Origin: Patescibacteria group bacterium | GTDB taxonomy: Bacteria > Patescibacteriota > Patescibacteriia > 2-12-FULL-60-25 | Direction of reading: 5' to 3' | Assembly (NCBI GenBank): GCA_029004215.1 | Contig: JAQULH010000009.1 | Location: forward strand, 1 to 39,675 | Length of the DNA: 39,675 nucleotides | Part shown: one piece after another, positions 6,239 to 13,978 of the stretch | How positions within the stretch are numbered: the first letter of the stretch is position 1 | Layout of the letters: each line of letters begins with the position of its first letter | Made by a program: the position numbers and the translations under genes | The notes under the pieces: model-generated | The model's database searches: none | What the model was told of the DNA's origin: nothing | The model's input: the letters and a program-made list of their open reading frames with translations, nothing else

Positions 6239-7786
6239 ATGCGATTAAACGCTATGTTTTATGTTATTGCAGTCATCCTGAGCCTAGCCGCCGGAGCGAT
6301 TGTAACCTCGTCTGTTTATGCAGCTAAGGCTAAGAAGGCCAAGCTGACTCTGTCCGAGGCAGAGGCTAAAGCCAAGAAGATTCTGGACGACGTCACAACC
6401 AAGGAACAGGAAGTGATGGTCCGCGCCAAAGACAAGGCTATCAAGATTATCGAAGATGCGCGTCGCGAAGAAAAAGTTACCCAAGAGGAACTCAAAAAAC
6501 AGTCCGCTTTGTTGGTAGAGCGCGAGACCGCTTTTGGCGCAAAACTGATTGAGGTGGACGACATAAAGAAAAATCTGGAAACCAAGTCAGCCGAGATTGC
6601 TGAAAAAGTAAAAGAGATCGACGAACTCAAAGTCGAAGAAAGCAAGAAGCTGGAAGAAGTTGCCAGCCTGACGCAAGAGCAAGCCGTCGAGCGCCTTTTA
6701 GCTTTGGCCGAAGAGCAAAGCCAGGACACGCTCATGAGCCGCGTGCGCAAGCTGGAACAGATGGAATCCGATGAGATTGACCGCAAGGCCAAGAACATCC
6801 TGGGGGTGGCTATACAACGCCTGGCTGCCTCGCATGTGGTTGAGACGACAACGACCAATGTGGAATTGCCCAGCGACGAAATGAAAGGCCGCGTCATCGG
6901 CCGCGAAGGACGCAATATCAAAACTATCGAGCTTTTGACCGGTTGCGAACTGATCATCGATGAAACGCCCAACATGCTGACCATCTCCGGCTTCTCCCCC
7001 ATCCGCCGCCAAGTAGCCAAGCGCGCTTTGGACAAGTTAATTTCCGACGGCCGCATCCACCCGGGACGCATCGAAGAAGCTGTTGAGGAGGCCAAAAAAG
7101 AACTGGCTTTGGATATTAAAAAAGCCGGTGAAGATGCCCTCTTCCAAGTCGGCATTTCAATGGCCGGCATTGATCCCAAACTGGTGCAGATTTTGGGTCG
7201 CCTTAAATACCGCACGTCATACGGCCAAAACATCTTGCAACACTCGATGGAAGTTTCACTGATTGCCACTACTTTGGCCGAAGAATTGGGCGCCAATGTC
7301 TTGGTCTGCAGGAAAGGCGGCTTGTTCCACGATATTGGCAAGGCTGTTGACCATGACTTACAAGGTGGCCATCCGGCCTTGGGCGTCCAAATATTAAAGA
7401 AGTTCGGCATGCCGGAAGAAATCTGGTACCAATGTATCGGTCACCATGAAGACAAGCCCAAAACACTCGAGGGCGTCATCGTCAAAGCGGCTGATGCCAT
7501 CAGCGGAGCCAGGCCGGGCGCACGCAAGGACTCGCTTGAGCAATACGTCAAACGTTTGGAGGAATTGGAAAACGTAGCTTCGGGCTTTGAAGGCATTGAA
7601 AAGGTTTACGCCATCCAGGCCGGGCGCGAAATCCGCGTGTTCGTCAACCCCAAAGCCATGGATGACTTTGCTGCCACTAACTTGGCGCGTGAGATTGCGG
7701 CCAAGATTGAAGCTGAAGTCAAATATCCGGGAGAAATCAGGGTGACACTCATCCGCGAAACAAGAATTGTTGAGTACGCAAGATAA
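6239..7786 (+). CDS. rny: Ribonuclease Y
   Basis: Membrane-anchored endoribonuclease that starts mRNA decay. Domains run in the family order over 515 residues, the usual length. A membrane segment (FYVIAVILSLAAGAIV, residues 7-22) comes first, then a long Lys/Glu-rich coiled coil to about 195. The KH domain has its GxxG at 221-224 (IGREGRNIK). The HD domain has a His at 335 (LQHSMEV) and the metal-binding pair H364-D365 in GLFHDIGKA. GHHEDKP and the C-terminal RY-type block ending VTLIRETRIVEYAR complete it. No clear Shine-Dalgarno precedes ATG 6239. It is followed by the ymdB-type gene, a pairing also seen in Firmicutes, where the two proteins act together. Confidence 0.95.
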   Translation: MRLNAMFYVIAVILSLAAGAIVTSSVYAAKAKKAKLTLSEAEAKAKKILDDVTTKEQEVMVRAKDKAIKIIEDARREEKVTQEELKKQSALLVERETAFGAKLIEVDDIKKNLETKSAEIAEKVKEIDELKVEESKKLEEVASLTQEQAVERLLALAEEQSQDTLMSRVRKLEQMESDEIDRKAKNILGVAIQRLAASHVVETTTTNVELPSDEMKGRVIGREGRNIKTIELLTGCELIIDETPNMLTISGFSPIRRQVAKRALDKLISDGRIHPGRIEEAVEEAKKELALDIKKAGEDALFQVGISMAGIDPKLVQILGRLKYRTSYGQNILQHSMEVSLIATTLAEELGANVLVCRKGGLFHDIGKAVDHDLQGGHPALGVQILKKFGMPEEIWYQCIGHHEDKPKTLEGVIVKAADAISGARPGARKDSLEQYVKRLEELENVASGFEGIEKVYAIQAGREIRVFVNPKAMDDFAATNLAREIAAKIEAEVKYPGEIRVTLIRETRIVEYAR

Positions 7787-7787
7787 A

Positions 7788-7859
7788 CATGTAACACATA
7801 TCATGTAGCATGTAACACAATAATCCGATTGTTACATGTCATATGTTGCAGGTTACATG
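7788..7859. repeat. Heptanucleotide-period inverted repeat between rny and ymdB
   Basis: Left arm heptads CATGTAA, CACATAT, CATGTAG, CATGTAA, CACAATA (7788-7822). Right arm TGTTACA, TGTCATA, TGTTGCA, GGTTACA (7830-7857). The arms are complementary over most of their length and would form a long hairpin in the rny-ymdB transcript. This is the clearest copy of the family. Confidence 0.8.
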
Positions 7860-7866
7860 AATATAT

Positions 7867-8679
7867 ATGTCGCAAATCAACTTACTAATCTTTGGCGATG
7901 TAGTTGGCAAACTGGGCCGCAAGGCTTTGGCCAAAAAGCTTCCCGAACTTAAGGCGCGCTACAGTCCGCATCTGACTATTGCCAATGCGGAAAATTTAGC
8001 GCACGGTCGCGGCCTGACTGAGAGCACGCTGAATGAACTGGTCGAGGCTGGCGTTGATGCCTTTACCTCAGGCCAACATGTCTGGGAAAACCAACAAGGC
8101 GCTCCATTACTGTCAGATGAGCAATGGTCCAAACACCTGATCAGGCCGGGCAATGTAGATCCTCTTCTGCCGGGCAACAGCGCTATGACCTTTGTTGTGC
8201 TGGGTAAGCCGGTTACGATTGCCAACCTGCAAGGACGTTTGTTCATGTCACAAGAATCATCTTCACCCTTCTTATCTTTTGACCGCATTTGGCAAGAATT
8301 GTCGTCCGACCAAGCCAAGCCCATGGTAATTATCGACTTCCATGCCGAAGCTACGAGCGAAAAGCAGGCTTTTGGCCATTATGTGGATGGACGCGCCAGC
8401 CTAGTCTATGGGACACATACTCATGTGCCCACAGCTGACGCTAAAATCCTGCCCCAAGGCACTGCTTATTGCACTGATATTGGCATGGTTGGGCTGACTG
8501 ATTCTGTCATTGGATTTGAAAAAAATAGCTCTATTAAGCGATTTTTAGAGGAAACGACCGCCCCGTACGAGCTCCTAAGCTCAGGCCAAGCAGAGGTAAA
8601 TGGCCTAGCCATATCCCTGGATATTGACTCAAACCGGGTCTTGAGCCTTGAACAAATCCGTGAATTTGTTGATATATAA
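7867..8679 (+). CDS. ymdB: YmdB-type metallophosphoesterase (TIGR00282 family)
   Basis: Calcineurin-like metal-dependent phosphodiesterase of the family that includes Bacillus YmdB, which acts on 2',3'-cyclic nucleotides and influences RNase Y-dependent decay. The metal ligands are visible: D11 in IFGDVVG, the NAEN block at residues 40-43, H71 in SGQHVW, the His of DFHAEATSEK and the HTH pair of YGTHTHVPTAD. At 270 residues it has the usual length. It lies 80 bases after rny with a hairpin-forming repeat between, and probably shares its transcript. There is no evident Shine-Dalgarno. Substrate preference is inferred from the family. Confidence 0.88.
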   Translation: MSQINLLIFGDVVGKLGRKALAKKLPELKARYSPHLTIANAENLAHGRGLTESTLNELVEAGVDAFTSGQHVWENQQGAPLLSDEQWSKHLIRPGNVDPLLPGNSAMTFVVLGKPVTIANLQGRLFMSQESSSPFLSFDRIWQELSSDQAKPMVIIDFHAEATSEKQAFGHYVDGRASLVYGTHTHVPTADAKILPQGTAYCTDIGMVGLTDSVIGFEKNSSIKRFLEETTAPYELLSSGQAEVNGLAISLDIDSNRVLSLEQIREFVDI

Positions 8680-8697
8680 GCACAATATTGCTATACT
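8669..8697 (+). promoter_or_regulatory. Promoter of the HU gene
   Basis: -35 TTGATA (8669-8674), 17-base spacer ending in TGC (extended -10), -10 TATACT (8692-8697). It overlaps the last codons of ymdB. The leader of about 65 bases has a small GACC/GGTC stem. Confidence 0.75.
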
Positions 8698-8768
8698 CCT
8701 TTTAACGCTAACCGTTTATGGCCGACCCAAAAAGGTCATGACGGGCTAATTCATTCATAAACATATCT

Positions 8769-9083
8769 ATGAACAAAGCGGAATTAATCAACGTCATTGC
8801 CGAGAAGATCGGCGTAACTAAGAAACAGGCCGAGGACATGATCGAATTTTTGGTCGTGACCATTACCGAAGAGCTCAAAAAGGGCAATGAGGTTACAATC
8901 GCTGGTTTTGGCCAATTCTTGGCTAAGAGGCGTGCCGGTCGCATGGGCGTTAACCCACAAAACCCAACCGAGAAGATCCAGATCCCGTCAGTCACCGTGC
9001 CTAAATTCAAGGCTGGCAAGGGCCTGAAGGATGCTTTGAAGGCTTCGATGGCTGCCGCAGCCCCGACCGCCCCGACAATGTAA
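8769..9083 (+). CDS. hup: HU-family DNA-binding protein
   Basis: Histone-like nucleoid protein that bends DNA as a dimer. It begins MNKAELINVIAEKIGVTKK, the canonical HU helix, and continues with VTIAGFGQFLAKRRAGRMGV and NPQNPTEKIQIP, which is the beta-arm with the DNA-intercalating Pro, then PKFKAGKGLKDAL. HU is about 90 residues; this one adds an Ala/Pro-rich tail of about 12 (AAAAPTAPTM). It has its own promoter and a strong bidirectional terminator, so it is a single-gene unit. There is no Shine-Dalgarno. Confidence 0.93.
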   Translation: MNKAELINVIAEKIGVTKKQAEDMIEFLVVTITEELKKGNEVTIAGFGQFLAKRRAGRMGVNPQNPTEKIQIPSVTVPKFKAGKGLKDALKASMAAAAPTAPTM

Positions 9084-9101
9084 AAAAAATTAGTTATAAG
9101 T

Positions 9102-9140
9102 AAAAACGCTCCGCAATACTGCGGAGCGTTTTTATTTTTT
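9102..9140. terminator. Bidirectional terminator between hup and the methyltransferase gene
   Basis: A 14-bp stem, AAAAACGCTCCGCA (9102-9115) with TGCGGAGCGTTTTT (9120-9133), loop ATAC, and T runs on both sides. It overlaps the stop codon of the minus-strand gene. Confidence 0.85.
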
Positions 9141-9854
9141 CATAACCAGAGCCACTAAGTTCCTTCCCTTAATCCAAGAACACCAGCTCTCTTTGTCATA
9201 AGCCCCGATTTTTTTAATTGACCAAAGGGCGGGCTTAAAAAGCGACTTGAATTCACTTAAAGTAAAAGCATGGACATAACGCTCTTCCAACTTGCCGCTG
9301 GCTTTCCAAGGATAATATAAATCGCCAGGCTCCCCGCCTTTAACGCCCCTGAGGCGCAACCAGGCATTCTTAAAAGTATTCCATGAAAAAAAGCGTATTG
9401 CCCGCGGATTCCAAACCGTTAAAAGCATCAAGCCACCGGGTTTTAAGATCCTGTGCAATTCAATAATAGACTCAGTGCGCATTTCTTGCGAAGGGATATG
9501 ATGCAGCACGGCAATGCATGCAATTGCGTCTGCATAACTCTCTTGGAGATCAAGCTTGGGCAAAGAACCTGCAACAACCTCGCCGTTATTCCGCAATGAT
9601 AAACGTCCCTGAGCCTCTTTGCGCAACGAATTTGAAGGTTCCACACCCAAATATCTGACACTACTTGGTATCACATCGGCCAACCTGCAATTGCCTGCAC
9701 CAATGTCGACCAATAAATCTCCTGACTTTAAGCGGTCTGTCAATAAACCCATCAGATTCCATGGCTGAGTCCGCTTAGAGCTAAAAGCTGAGCCTTCTTT
9801 CTCATAAAAATCAGCCACTTCCTTGGCCAACTTGCGCCTTACCCCGTTTTCCAT
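9132..9854 (-). CDS. Class I SAM methyltransferase, Trm9/ALKBH8-like (predicted tRNA wobble uridine)
   Basis: A 240-residue Rossmann-fold methyltransferase. The SAM-binding motif is LLVDIGAGNCRLADV, followed by VEPS at the end of the second strand, IACIAVLHHIPS (motif IV/post-motif) and LHRILKPGGLMLLTVW. Features beyond the generic fold resemble the Trm9/ALKBH8 family: ADFYEKEGSAFSSKRTQPW near the N terminus, a YYPW block around residue 180, RYVHAFTLSEF and the final KGRNLVALV. Members of that family methylate cm5U34 of tRNA to mcm5U34. It lies back to back with elp3, whose product makes cm5U34, 42 bases away. The specific role is inference from motifs plus context; general SAM-methyltransferase activity is secure. 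ATG 9854 is preferred to the TTG one codon earlier. Confidence 0.8.
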   Translation of the reverse strand: MENGVRRKLAKEVADFYEKEGSAFSSKRTQPWNLMGLLTDRLKSGDLLVDIGAGNCRLADVIPSSVRYLGVEPSNSLRKEAQGRLSLRNNGEVVAGSLPKLDLQESYADAIACIAVLHHIPSQEMRTESIIELHRILKPGGLMLLTVWNPRAIRFFSWNTFKNAWLRLRGVKGGEPGDLYYPWKASGKLEERYVHAFTLSEFKSLFKPALWSIKKIGAYDKESWCSWIKGRNLVALVMKK

Positions 9855-9896
9855 CAATATAGCTTACACTATAAGCTCCAAGATACAAGAAACAAG
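9855..9896. promoter_or_regulatory. Divergent promoter region of the Trm9-like gene and elp3
   Basis: 42 bases serve both genes. The inverted repeat AGCTTA (9861-9866) / TAAGCT (9872-9877) lies at its centre. TATAGT on the minus strand and TATAAG on the plus strand overlap this repeat, with possible -35 boxes TTGTTT (16-base spacer) and TTTTCC (17-base spacer). A single bound protein could control both genes. Confidence 0.5.
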
Positions 9897-11552
9897 ATGC
9901 AGCCATCTCCACCGCTCCAACTCGCAAAAGACATCCTAAAAGATGCGGCTGTTTCGAATTGCGCGACTAGGGTCAGTTTGGCGCTGGTTGCCCGGCATCA
10001 TCTAAAAGATACACCTTATGCTTTCCCAACATCCATGCAATTCTGGGAAGCTTACCGTGAACTTTTGGCTGAAGGTCTGGAAAGAAACGAACCACTCGAA
10101 AGAGCCATTCGAGTCAAAGACGTCAGGACGGATAGCGGCGTAGCCCCAATCACAGTATTAACCAAACCCTTCCCTTGCCCAGGGCGTTGTGTCTACTGCC
10201 CCACGGAAGCTCGCATGCCCAAAAGCTATATCTCGACAGAACCGGCAGCTGCCCGCGCTTTGAGTTTAGAGTTTGATCCTTATGAGCAAGTACGGCAGAG
10301 AATCATGGCTCTTGAGAAGAATGGACACCAAGCCAATAAAATCGAGTTGATTGTTAAGGGTGGAACCTGGTCGGCTTACACGGCAGATTATCGAGAGTGG
10401 TTTATAACAAGATGTTTTCAGGCAGCGAATGAAATCCCTCATCCTCCAACTCCTTCTCCCACTAGTGCAGGCGAAGGAGAGCTCGAAAAGGCTCAGACGG
10501 TTAACGAGACGGCGGCTTATCGCATTATTGGCTTGACGATTGAGACGCGACCCGATTGGGTCAAGCCCAAAGAAGTCATTCATCTGCGCAAATTGGGTGT
10601 CACGCGCATAGAGCTTGGTTTGCAAATCATTAATGACAGAGTTTTGACGCTGGTCAAACGCGGGACAACGGTGGCTGATGCTGAACGCGCAATAGCCTTG
10701 CTTAAGACCGCTGGTTTTAAAGTTGATGTTCATATTTTGCCCGGCCTGCCCGGGGCATCTATTGAAGATGACTTGGCGTCATTTCATCTTTTATTTGCTG
10801 ACCCACGCTTTCACCCTGACATGGTCAAAATTTATCCATGCGTAGTGCTCCCCAATTCAGAATTGGCAGAGTGGATGACAAAAGGCGAATTCAAGCCGCT
10901 TGAAGGCGAGAATCTACTCGAGTTGCTTATCAAGATGCAGACCATGGTGCCGCGTTATTGCCGTGTACCGCGTGTGATTCGCGATTTTCCCACGACTCAA
11001 ATCGCTTATGGCAACAAAAAATCCAATTTGCGCGAGATTTTGGATGCTGAAATGAAAAAACGCGGCGTCCAGTGCGTTTGTTTGCGTTGCCGCGAAGTCG
11101 GGCATGTGGCGGGTGACCATACCGGTGATAAAACTCAAGTTTTTGAGGAGCGTTATGAAAATGCCGGCGGTACTGAAGTCTTCTTGTCAGTTGAGAACGA
11201 AGATCGAAGCGCTGTTTTTGCATTTTTGAGGATGAGGCTCCCTCTATCCCCGACCCTTTCCCCCACAGATGCAGGGGAAAGGGAGATTATTTACTCTGCT
11301 TTTCCTATTTTGAAAGGTGCAGCCATAATCCGTGAGCTGCACACTTATGGCACGGCTTTAAATATTGACCAACGCGATCCTCTGGCGGCGCAACATAAAG
11401 GATACGGCCGGCTGTTGATGCAAAAAGCCGAAGAGATGGCGGCAGCCGAAGGCTTTAGCCACATGGCGGTGATCAGCGGCCTTGGCGTACGCGAGTATTA
11501 CAAAATGCTGGGTTACCAAAAGCAGGACACTTACATGGTCAAGCCGCTGTAA
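9897..11552 (+). CDS. elp3: Elp3-family tRNA uridine(34) acetyltransferase (radical SAM + GNAT)
   Basis: Catalytic subunit-like enzyme that forms cm5U at position 34 of tRNA from acetyl-CoA and SAM. It has 551 residues. The radical SAM cluster motif is C94-x3-C98-x2-C101 in PFPCPGRCVYCP, preceded by the Elp3 blocks KPTRTISG-like RVKDVRTDSGVAPITVLTKP. GLTIETRPDW, LGVTRIELGLQ and LPGLPG follow. The zinc/linker region has CVCLRCREVGH near 393-403. The GNAT domain occupies about 470-551 with acetyl-CoA loop QHKGYG and YYKMLGY at the end. Two odd stretches, about 181-197 (PHPPTPSPTSAGEGELE) and 447-464 (RLPLSPTLSPTDAGERE), are encoded by related in-frame palindromic insertions. Divergent from the Trm9-like gene. 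Confidence 0.92.
   Translation: MQPSPPLQLAKDILKDAAVSNCATRVSLALVARHHLKDTPYAFPTSMQFWEAYRELLAEGLERNEPLERAIRVKDVRTDSGVAPITVLTKPFPCPGRCVYCPTEARMPKSYISTEPAAARALSLEFDPYEQVRQRIMALEKNGHQANKIELIVKGGTWSAYTADYREWFITRCFQAANEIPHPPTPSPTSAGEGELEKAQTVNETAAYRIIGLTIETRPDWVKPKEVIHLRKLGVTRIELGLQIINDRVLTLVKRGTTVADAERAIALLKTAGFKVDVHILPGLPGASIEDDLASFHLLFADPRFHPDMVKIYPCVVLPNSELAEWMTKGEFKPLEGENLLELLIKMQTMVPRYCRVPRVIRDFPTTQIAYGNKKSNLREILDAEMKKRGVQCVCLRCREVGHVAGDHTGDKTQVFEERYENAGGTEVFLSVENEDRSAVFAFLRMRLPLSPTLSPTDAGEREIIYSAFPILKGAAIIRELHTYGTALNIDQRDPLAAQHKGYGRLLMQKAEEMAAAEGFSHMAVISGLGVREYYKMLGYQKQDTYMVKPL
10440..10484. repeat. Palindromic element inserted in frame in elp3, copy 1
   Basis: A pyrimidine-rich arm containing CTCCTTCTCCC faces a purine-rich arm containing GAAGGAGAG, around ACTAGTGCAGGC. 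It encodes PTPSPTSAGEGE and falls between conserved Elp3 blocks. It aligns base for base over most of its length with the copy at 11240. Confidence 0.7.
11240..11286. repeat. Palindromic element inserted in frame in elp3, copy 2
   Basis: CTCCCT...CCCTTTCCCC faces GGGGAAAGGGAG around CACAGATGCA. It encodes PLSPTLSPTDAGERE, a peptide type often produced by palindromic repeats in bacterial genomes. Confidence 0.75.
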
Positions 11553-11554
11553 AC

Positions 11555-13897
11555 TCAAACTCCACCGATTTGTTGGCGCAACTGGCCAACAGTTTTAACT
11601 TCTTCTTCCAACTCGGAAATCTTTTTCATTAGTTCAGCCTTATCTTGCCCGGCTCTTTCCAAATCAGCCCGCATAGTTTTGATATTACCCTCTAACTCTT
11701 CCATGCGCTGTCTCAAAAATCTTTCGCGAACCGTTGACTCGAGTAAACGATCACTGAACTCGCCTTCCTTGGATTCCTTTTCCATCTTTTCAAGAACATG
11801 TTCCAAAATCCTACGCTGTAAAGCCGCAAAATCAAGGTCCTCACCTTCAGCCCGTTTTATAGAGAATTCTTCTGCCCATCGGCGTATCAATCCAGGACCG
11901 TCATCGCCGATAGCTTTGGTTGAATAGCTCTCCAAAGTTGCGTAGTTCCCCTTGGGTGCTTTGCCTGCCTTATTTTCTAAGTGATATCGCCTGGTCAATA
12001 ACATGAAGCGCTGTATGGTTTTTTCGATCTCTACCTGGCGGTCTGCGATTCTGAACAAATAGTCGGCTGATTCATTAACCTTGGCGTCCGGGCTGTTTTC
12101 ATCAGCCTTGAGATGAAACTGGGCATCGGTTAATTCCTGCCTAAAAGACACCATGTCACGCGCTGAATAAGAACCAAAATTAAAGTTCAGTTCTTCTGAG
12201 CGATATTGCTGTGTCCTGCCTTGGTCTAAAGCCGGGATTGGCATCTTCCTGGCCATTTCACGGATTTGGTTTTGAACTTTCCTGACAATTTCTTGGTCAT
12301 CTGTTTCAAGCGTTAATGCAAACTCGTCACCCCCCGTGCGGTATGCTTCGGCCTTAATCGAAGGGTCCGCTGCACGCACTGCCGAGTCCATCATCCTGGA
12401 TGCTGCCAATATGGCCGCGTTGCCTGTCTTGCGCCCACCTTCCTTGTCGAAGTATTTAAGAAAAGCCATGTCTATAGCTATGACCGTTATTGGTTTGCCC
12501 TCCGCTAATCTTGATTTGATCTCCCCAAATAACATCCCACGTTCATAAAAGCCTGTGGCTGAGTTACGCTTGACTTCAACGTTATATTTTTCCGACCGAG
12601 CAAGGTTCAAACGGGCAAGAACCGACTTATTTTCCGGATCACTTTGGGCCAAGGCCTCCAGTCGCTTAACTTCATTTGTCTTACCTTCGACTTCTCTTTC
12701 GCCGGTCGTAGGTTCCAGCTGCTTTACAAACTCCTTATCATCTCTTACTTCTTCAAACTCTGCCGCTGTTCCGACTTTAGATTCCTTAACACTTAAAACC
12801 TCTTTCTCGCTAAGTTCTTGGCCATGGGACTTCAATAAATCCTCCTTCTTCTTTTCAAAAATGAACTTTGAAAGCGTAGCAGAAAGGTAATGGGCTTCTT
12901 TTTGCCGCGACCTAAAATCACCAATCGCCATGCTGATGGCTTTTTCCAGACCCTCATCTTTTGTGCCCTTGATAGCTTCCTTAAAGGCCTCATAGCCCAT
13001 GGCTTCGGCGGCAGGATCTTCTACGAATAAGCGCCCTAAAGTCTTCTTTAAGTAATTCTCATAGAAAGCTTTAGCCTTTTCCTCATCACCCATCTTAAGA
13101 ATCCGATCAATACGCGTGTTATTTTTCTCAATATCATTCAGCATCTGGCTCTGCTCCTTGGCCACATCTACAAAAGCCCTGCCCGGATTGGAATTAGCGA
13201 TGCTGCCTTGGTTTTCGTTATAATAATCTACGGCATCGGCCATAGGTACGTGTGTAGCTACCAGCGGCGGTCTCTCGTCCGGAGGCAGATCACCGGTTTT
13301 CAGGCTGCCATTCAAGGCTTGTTGAATTTGTTGGGCTGTCTCTCCGTCCACATCGCGTAATAAAACCGTAAAATCATTGCCCGAGCTGCGGTAAATATCA
13401 AAATAATCCTCAACGTCTTCCCAGGCTGGTTCCTTGCCTGTCTTTTTTTTGACTATCTCACCAATCACTCCCTCCAGCTTTTCATATATCAGCTGGCAGG
13501 TGTCCCCCAAGGCCCTATTCCCAGTTTCGTGGCCGTATTCTTTATTCAGACGATCCAACTCGCCCATGTTAACCTGGATTAAATGCAGGCTTTCAGCTTG
13601 TTGCTTATCCAGGTTGCCATCCTTATCCTGCAACTGTTCAAAAACATTATTCAAATCAGAGCCTAAACTCTCACCCTTCCATGCGCCTGTCGTGTCTCTT
13701 TCAAAATCATAGGATTCTACATCCAATCTGGCCGCCTTCAATTCCAATTCCGCTGCTTCCAAATCTTCCTTAGGAGCAGGAGTGCCTACCAACCTCTCAT
13801 ATTTGTTCTTGGCGTTCACAAGCGCTTCATCCAAAGGCCTGCGCCACAGCGCCTTGCGTTCTGCTTCGGTCGTATAACCTCTTTCCCGTTTAGCCAT
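11555..13897 (-). CDS. Cytoplasmic protein with two GGDEF domains, one degenerate
   Basis: About 780 residues from ATG 13897; no membrane segment. The first GGDEF domain (about 105-190) keeps the fold signature LDRLNKEYGHETGNRALGD but has SGNDF instead of GGDEF, so it is probably inactive. The second (about 475-560) has VIAIDMAFLKYFDKEGG and an intact TGGDEF, so it could make cyclic di-GMP. The usual RxxD inhibitory site five residues before GGDEF is not present. Both ends are charged and helical; the last 55 residues form a coiled coil. I prefer ATG 13897 (MAKRERG) to the TTG at 13936, because a TATAAT box lies 10 bases before it and within the longer frame. The stop is 2 bases from the elp3 stop, in convergent orientation. 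Output and signal are unknown. Confidence 0.85.
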   Translation of the reverse strand: MAKRERGYTTEAERKALWRRPLDEALVNAKNKYERLVGTPAPKEDLEAAELELKAARLDVESYDFERDTTGAWKGESLGSDLNNVFEQLQDKDGNLDKQQAESLHLIQVNMGELDRLNKEYGHETGNRALGDTCQLIYEKLEGVIGEIVKKKTGKEPAWEDVEDYFDIYRSSGNDFTVLLRDVDGETAQQIQQALNGSLKTGDLPPDERPPLVATHVPMADAVDYYNENQGSIANSNPGRAFVDVAKEQSQMLNDIEKNNTRIDRILKMGDEEKAKAFYENYLKKTLGRLFVEDPAAEAMGYEAFKEAIKGTKDEGLEKAISMAIGDFRSRQKEAHYLSATLSKFIFEKKKEDLLKSHGQELSEKEVLSVKESKVGTAAEFEEVRDDKEFVKQLEPTTGEREVEGKTNEVKRLEALAQSDPENKSVLARLNLARSEKYNVEVKRNSATGFYERGMLFGEIKSRLAEGKPITVIAIDMAFLKYFDKEGGRKTGNAAILAASRMMDSAVRAADPSIKAEAYRTGGDEFALTLETDDQEIVRKVQNQIREMARKMPIPALDQGRTQQYRSEELNFNFGSYSARDMVSFRQELTDAQFHLKADENSPDAKVNESADYLFRIADRQVEIEKTIQRFMLLTRRYHLENKAGKAPKGNYATLESYSTKAIGDDGPGLIRRWAEEFSIKRAEGEDLDFAALQRRILEHVLEKMEKESKEGEFSDRLLESTVRERFLRQRMEELEGNIKTMRADLERAGQDKAELMKKISELEEEVKTVGQLRQQIGGV

Positions 13898-13907
13898 AAT
13901 ACTGCTG

Positions 13908-13936
13908 ATTATATCAGCAAAAACGCTAAGGAACAA
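13908..13936 (-). promoter_or_regulatory. Promoter of the GGDEF gene, nearly leaderless
   Basis: Minus strand -35 TTGTTC (13931-13936), 17-base spacer, -10 TATAAT (13908-13913). The ATG is 10 bases beyond the -10 box, so the leader is about 4 bases. Confidence 0.65.
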
Positions 13937-13947
13937 ACGTCTGGATA

Positions 13948-13973
13948 TAAAAAAACAAGTCCCAAGTGGGACA
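13948..13973 (-). terminator. Terminator of the small unknown gene
   Basis: GTCCC (13959-13963) pairs with GGGAC (13968-13972), loop AAGT, followed on the minus strand by TTGTTTTTTTAT. It lies 6 bases beyond the stop of the gene at 13979-14212. Confidence 0.7.
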
Positions 13974-13978
13974 GAGAA

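Noticed and set aside
6316-7410. A 364-codon minus-strand frame opposite rny
   Set aside because: It is Ser/Arg/Thr-rich antisense shadow of a highly conserved gene, with no ribosome site.
7788-7859. CRISPR array
   Set aside because: Units are 7 bases, contiguous and degenerate, with no spacers and no cas genes nearby.
10266-10733. A 155-codon minus-strand frame inside elp3
   Set aside because: Shadow of conserved Elp3 radical SAM coding sequence.
10440-11286. Insertion sequence in elp3
   Set aside because: The inserts are about 45 bases, in frame, with no transposase or target duplication visible; they fit palindromic repeats instead.
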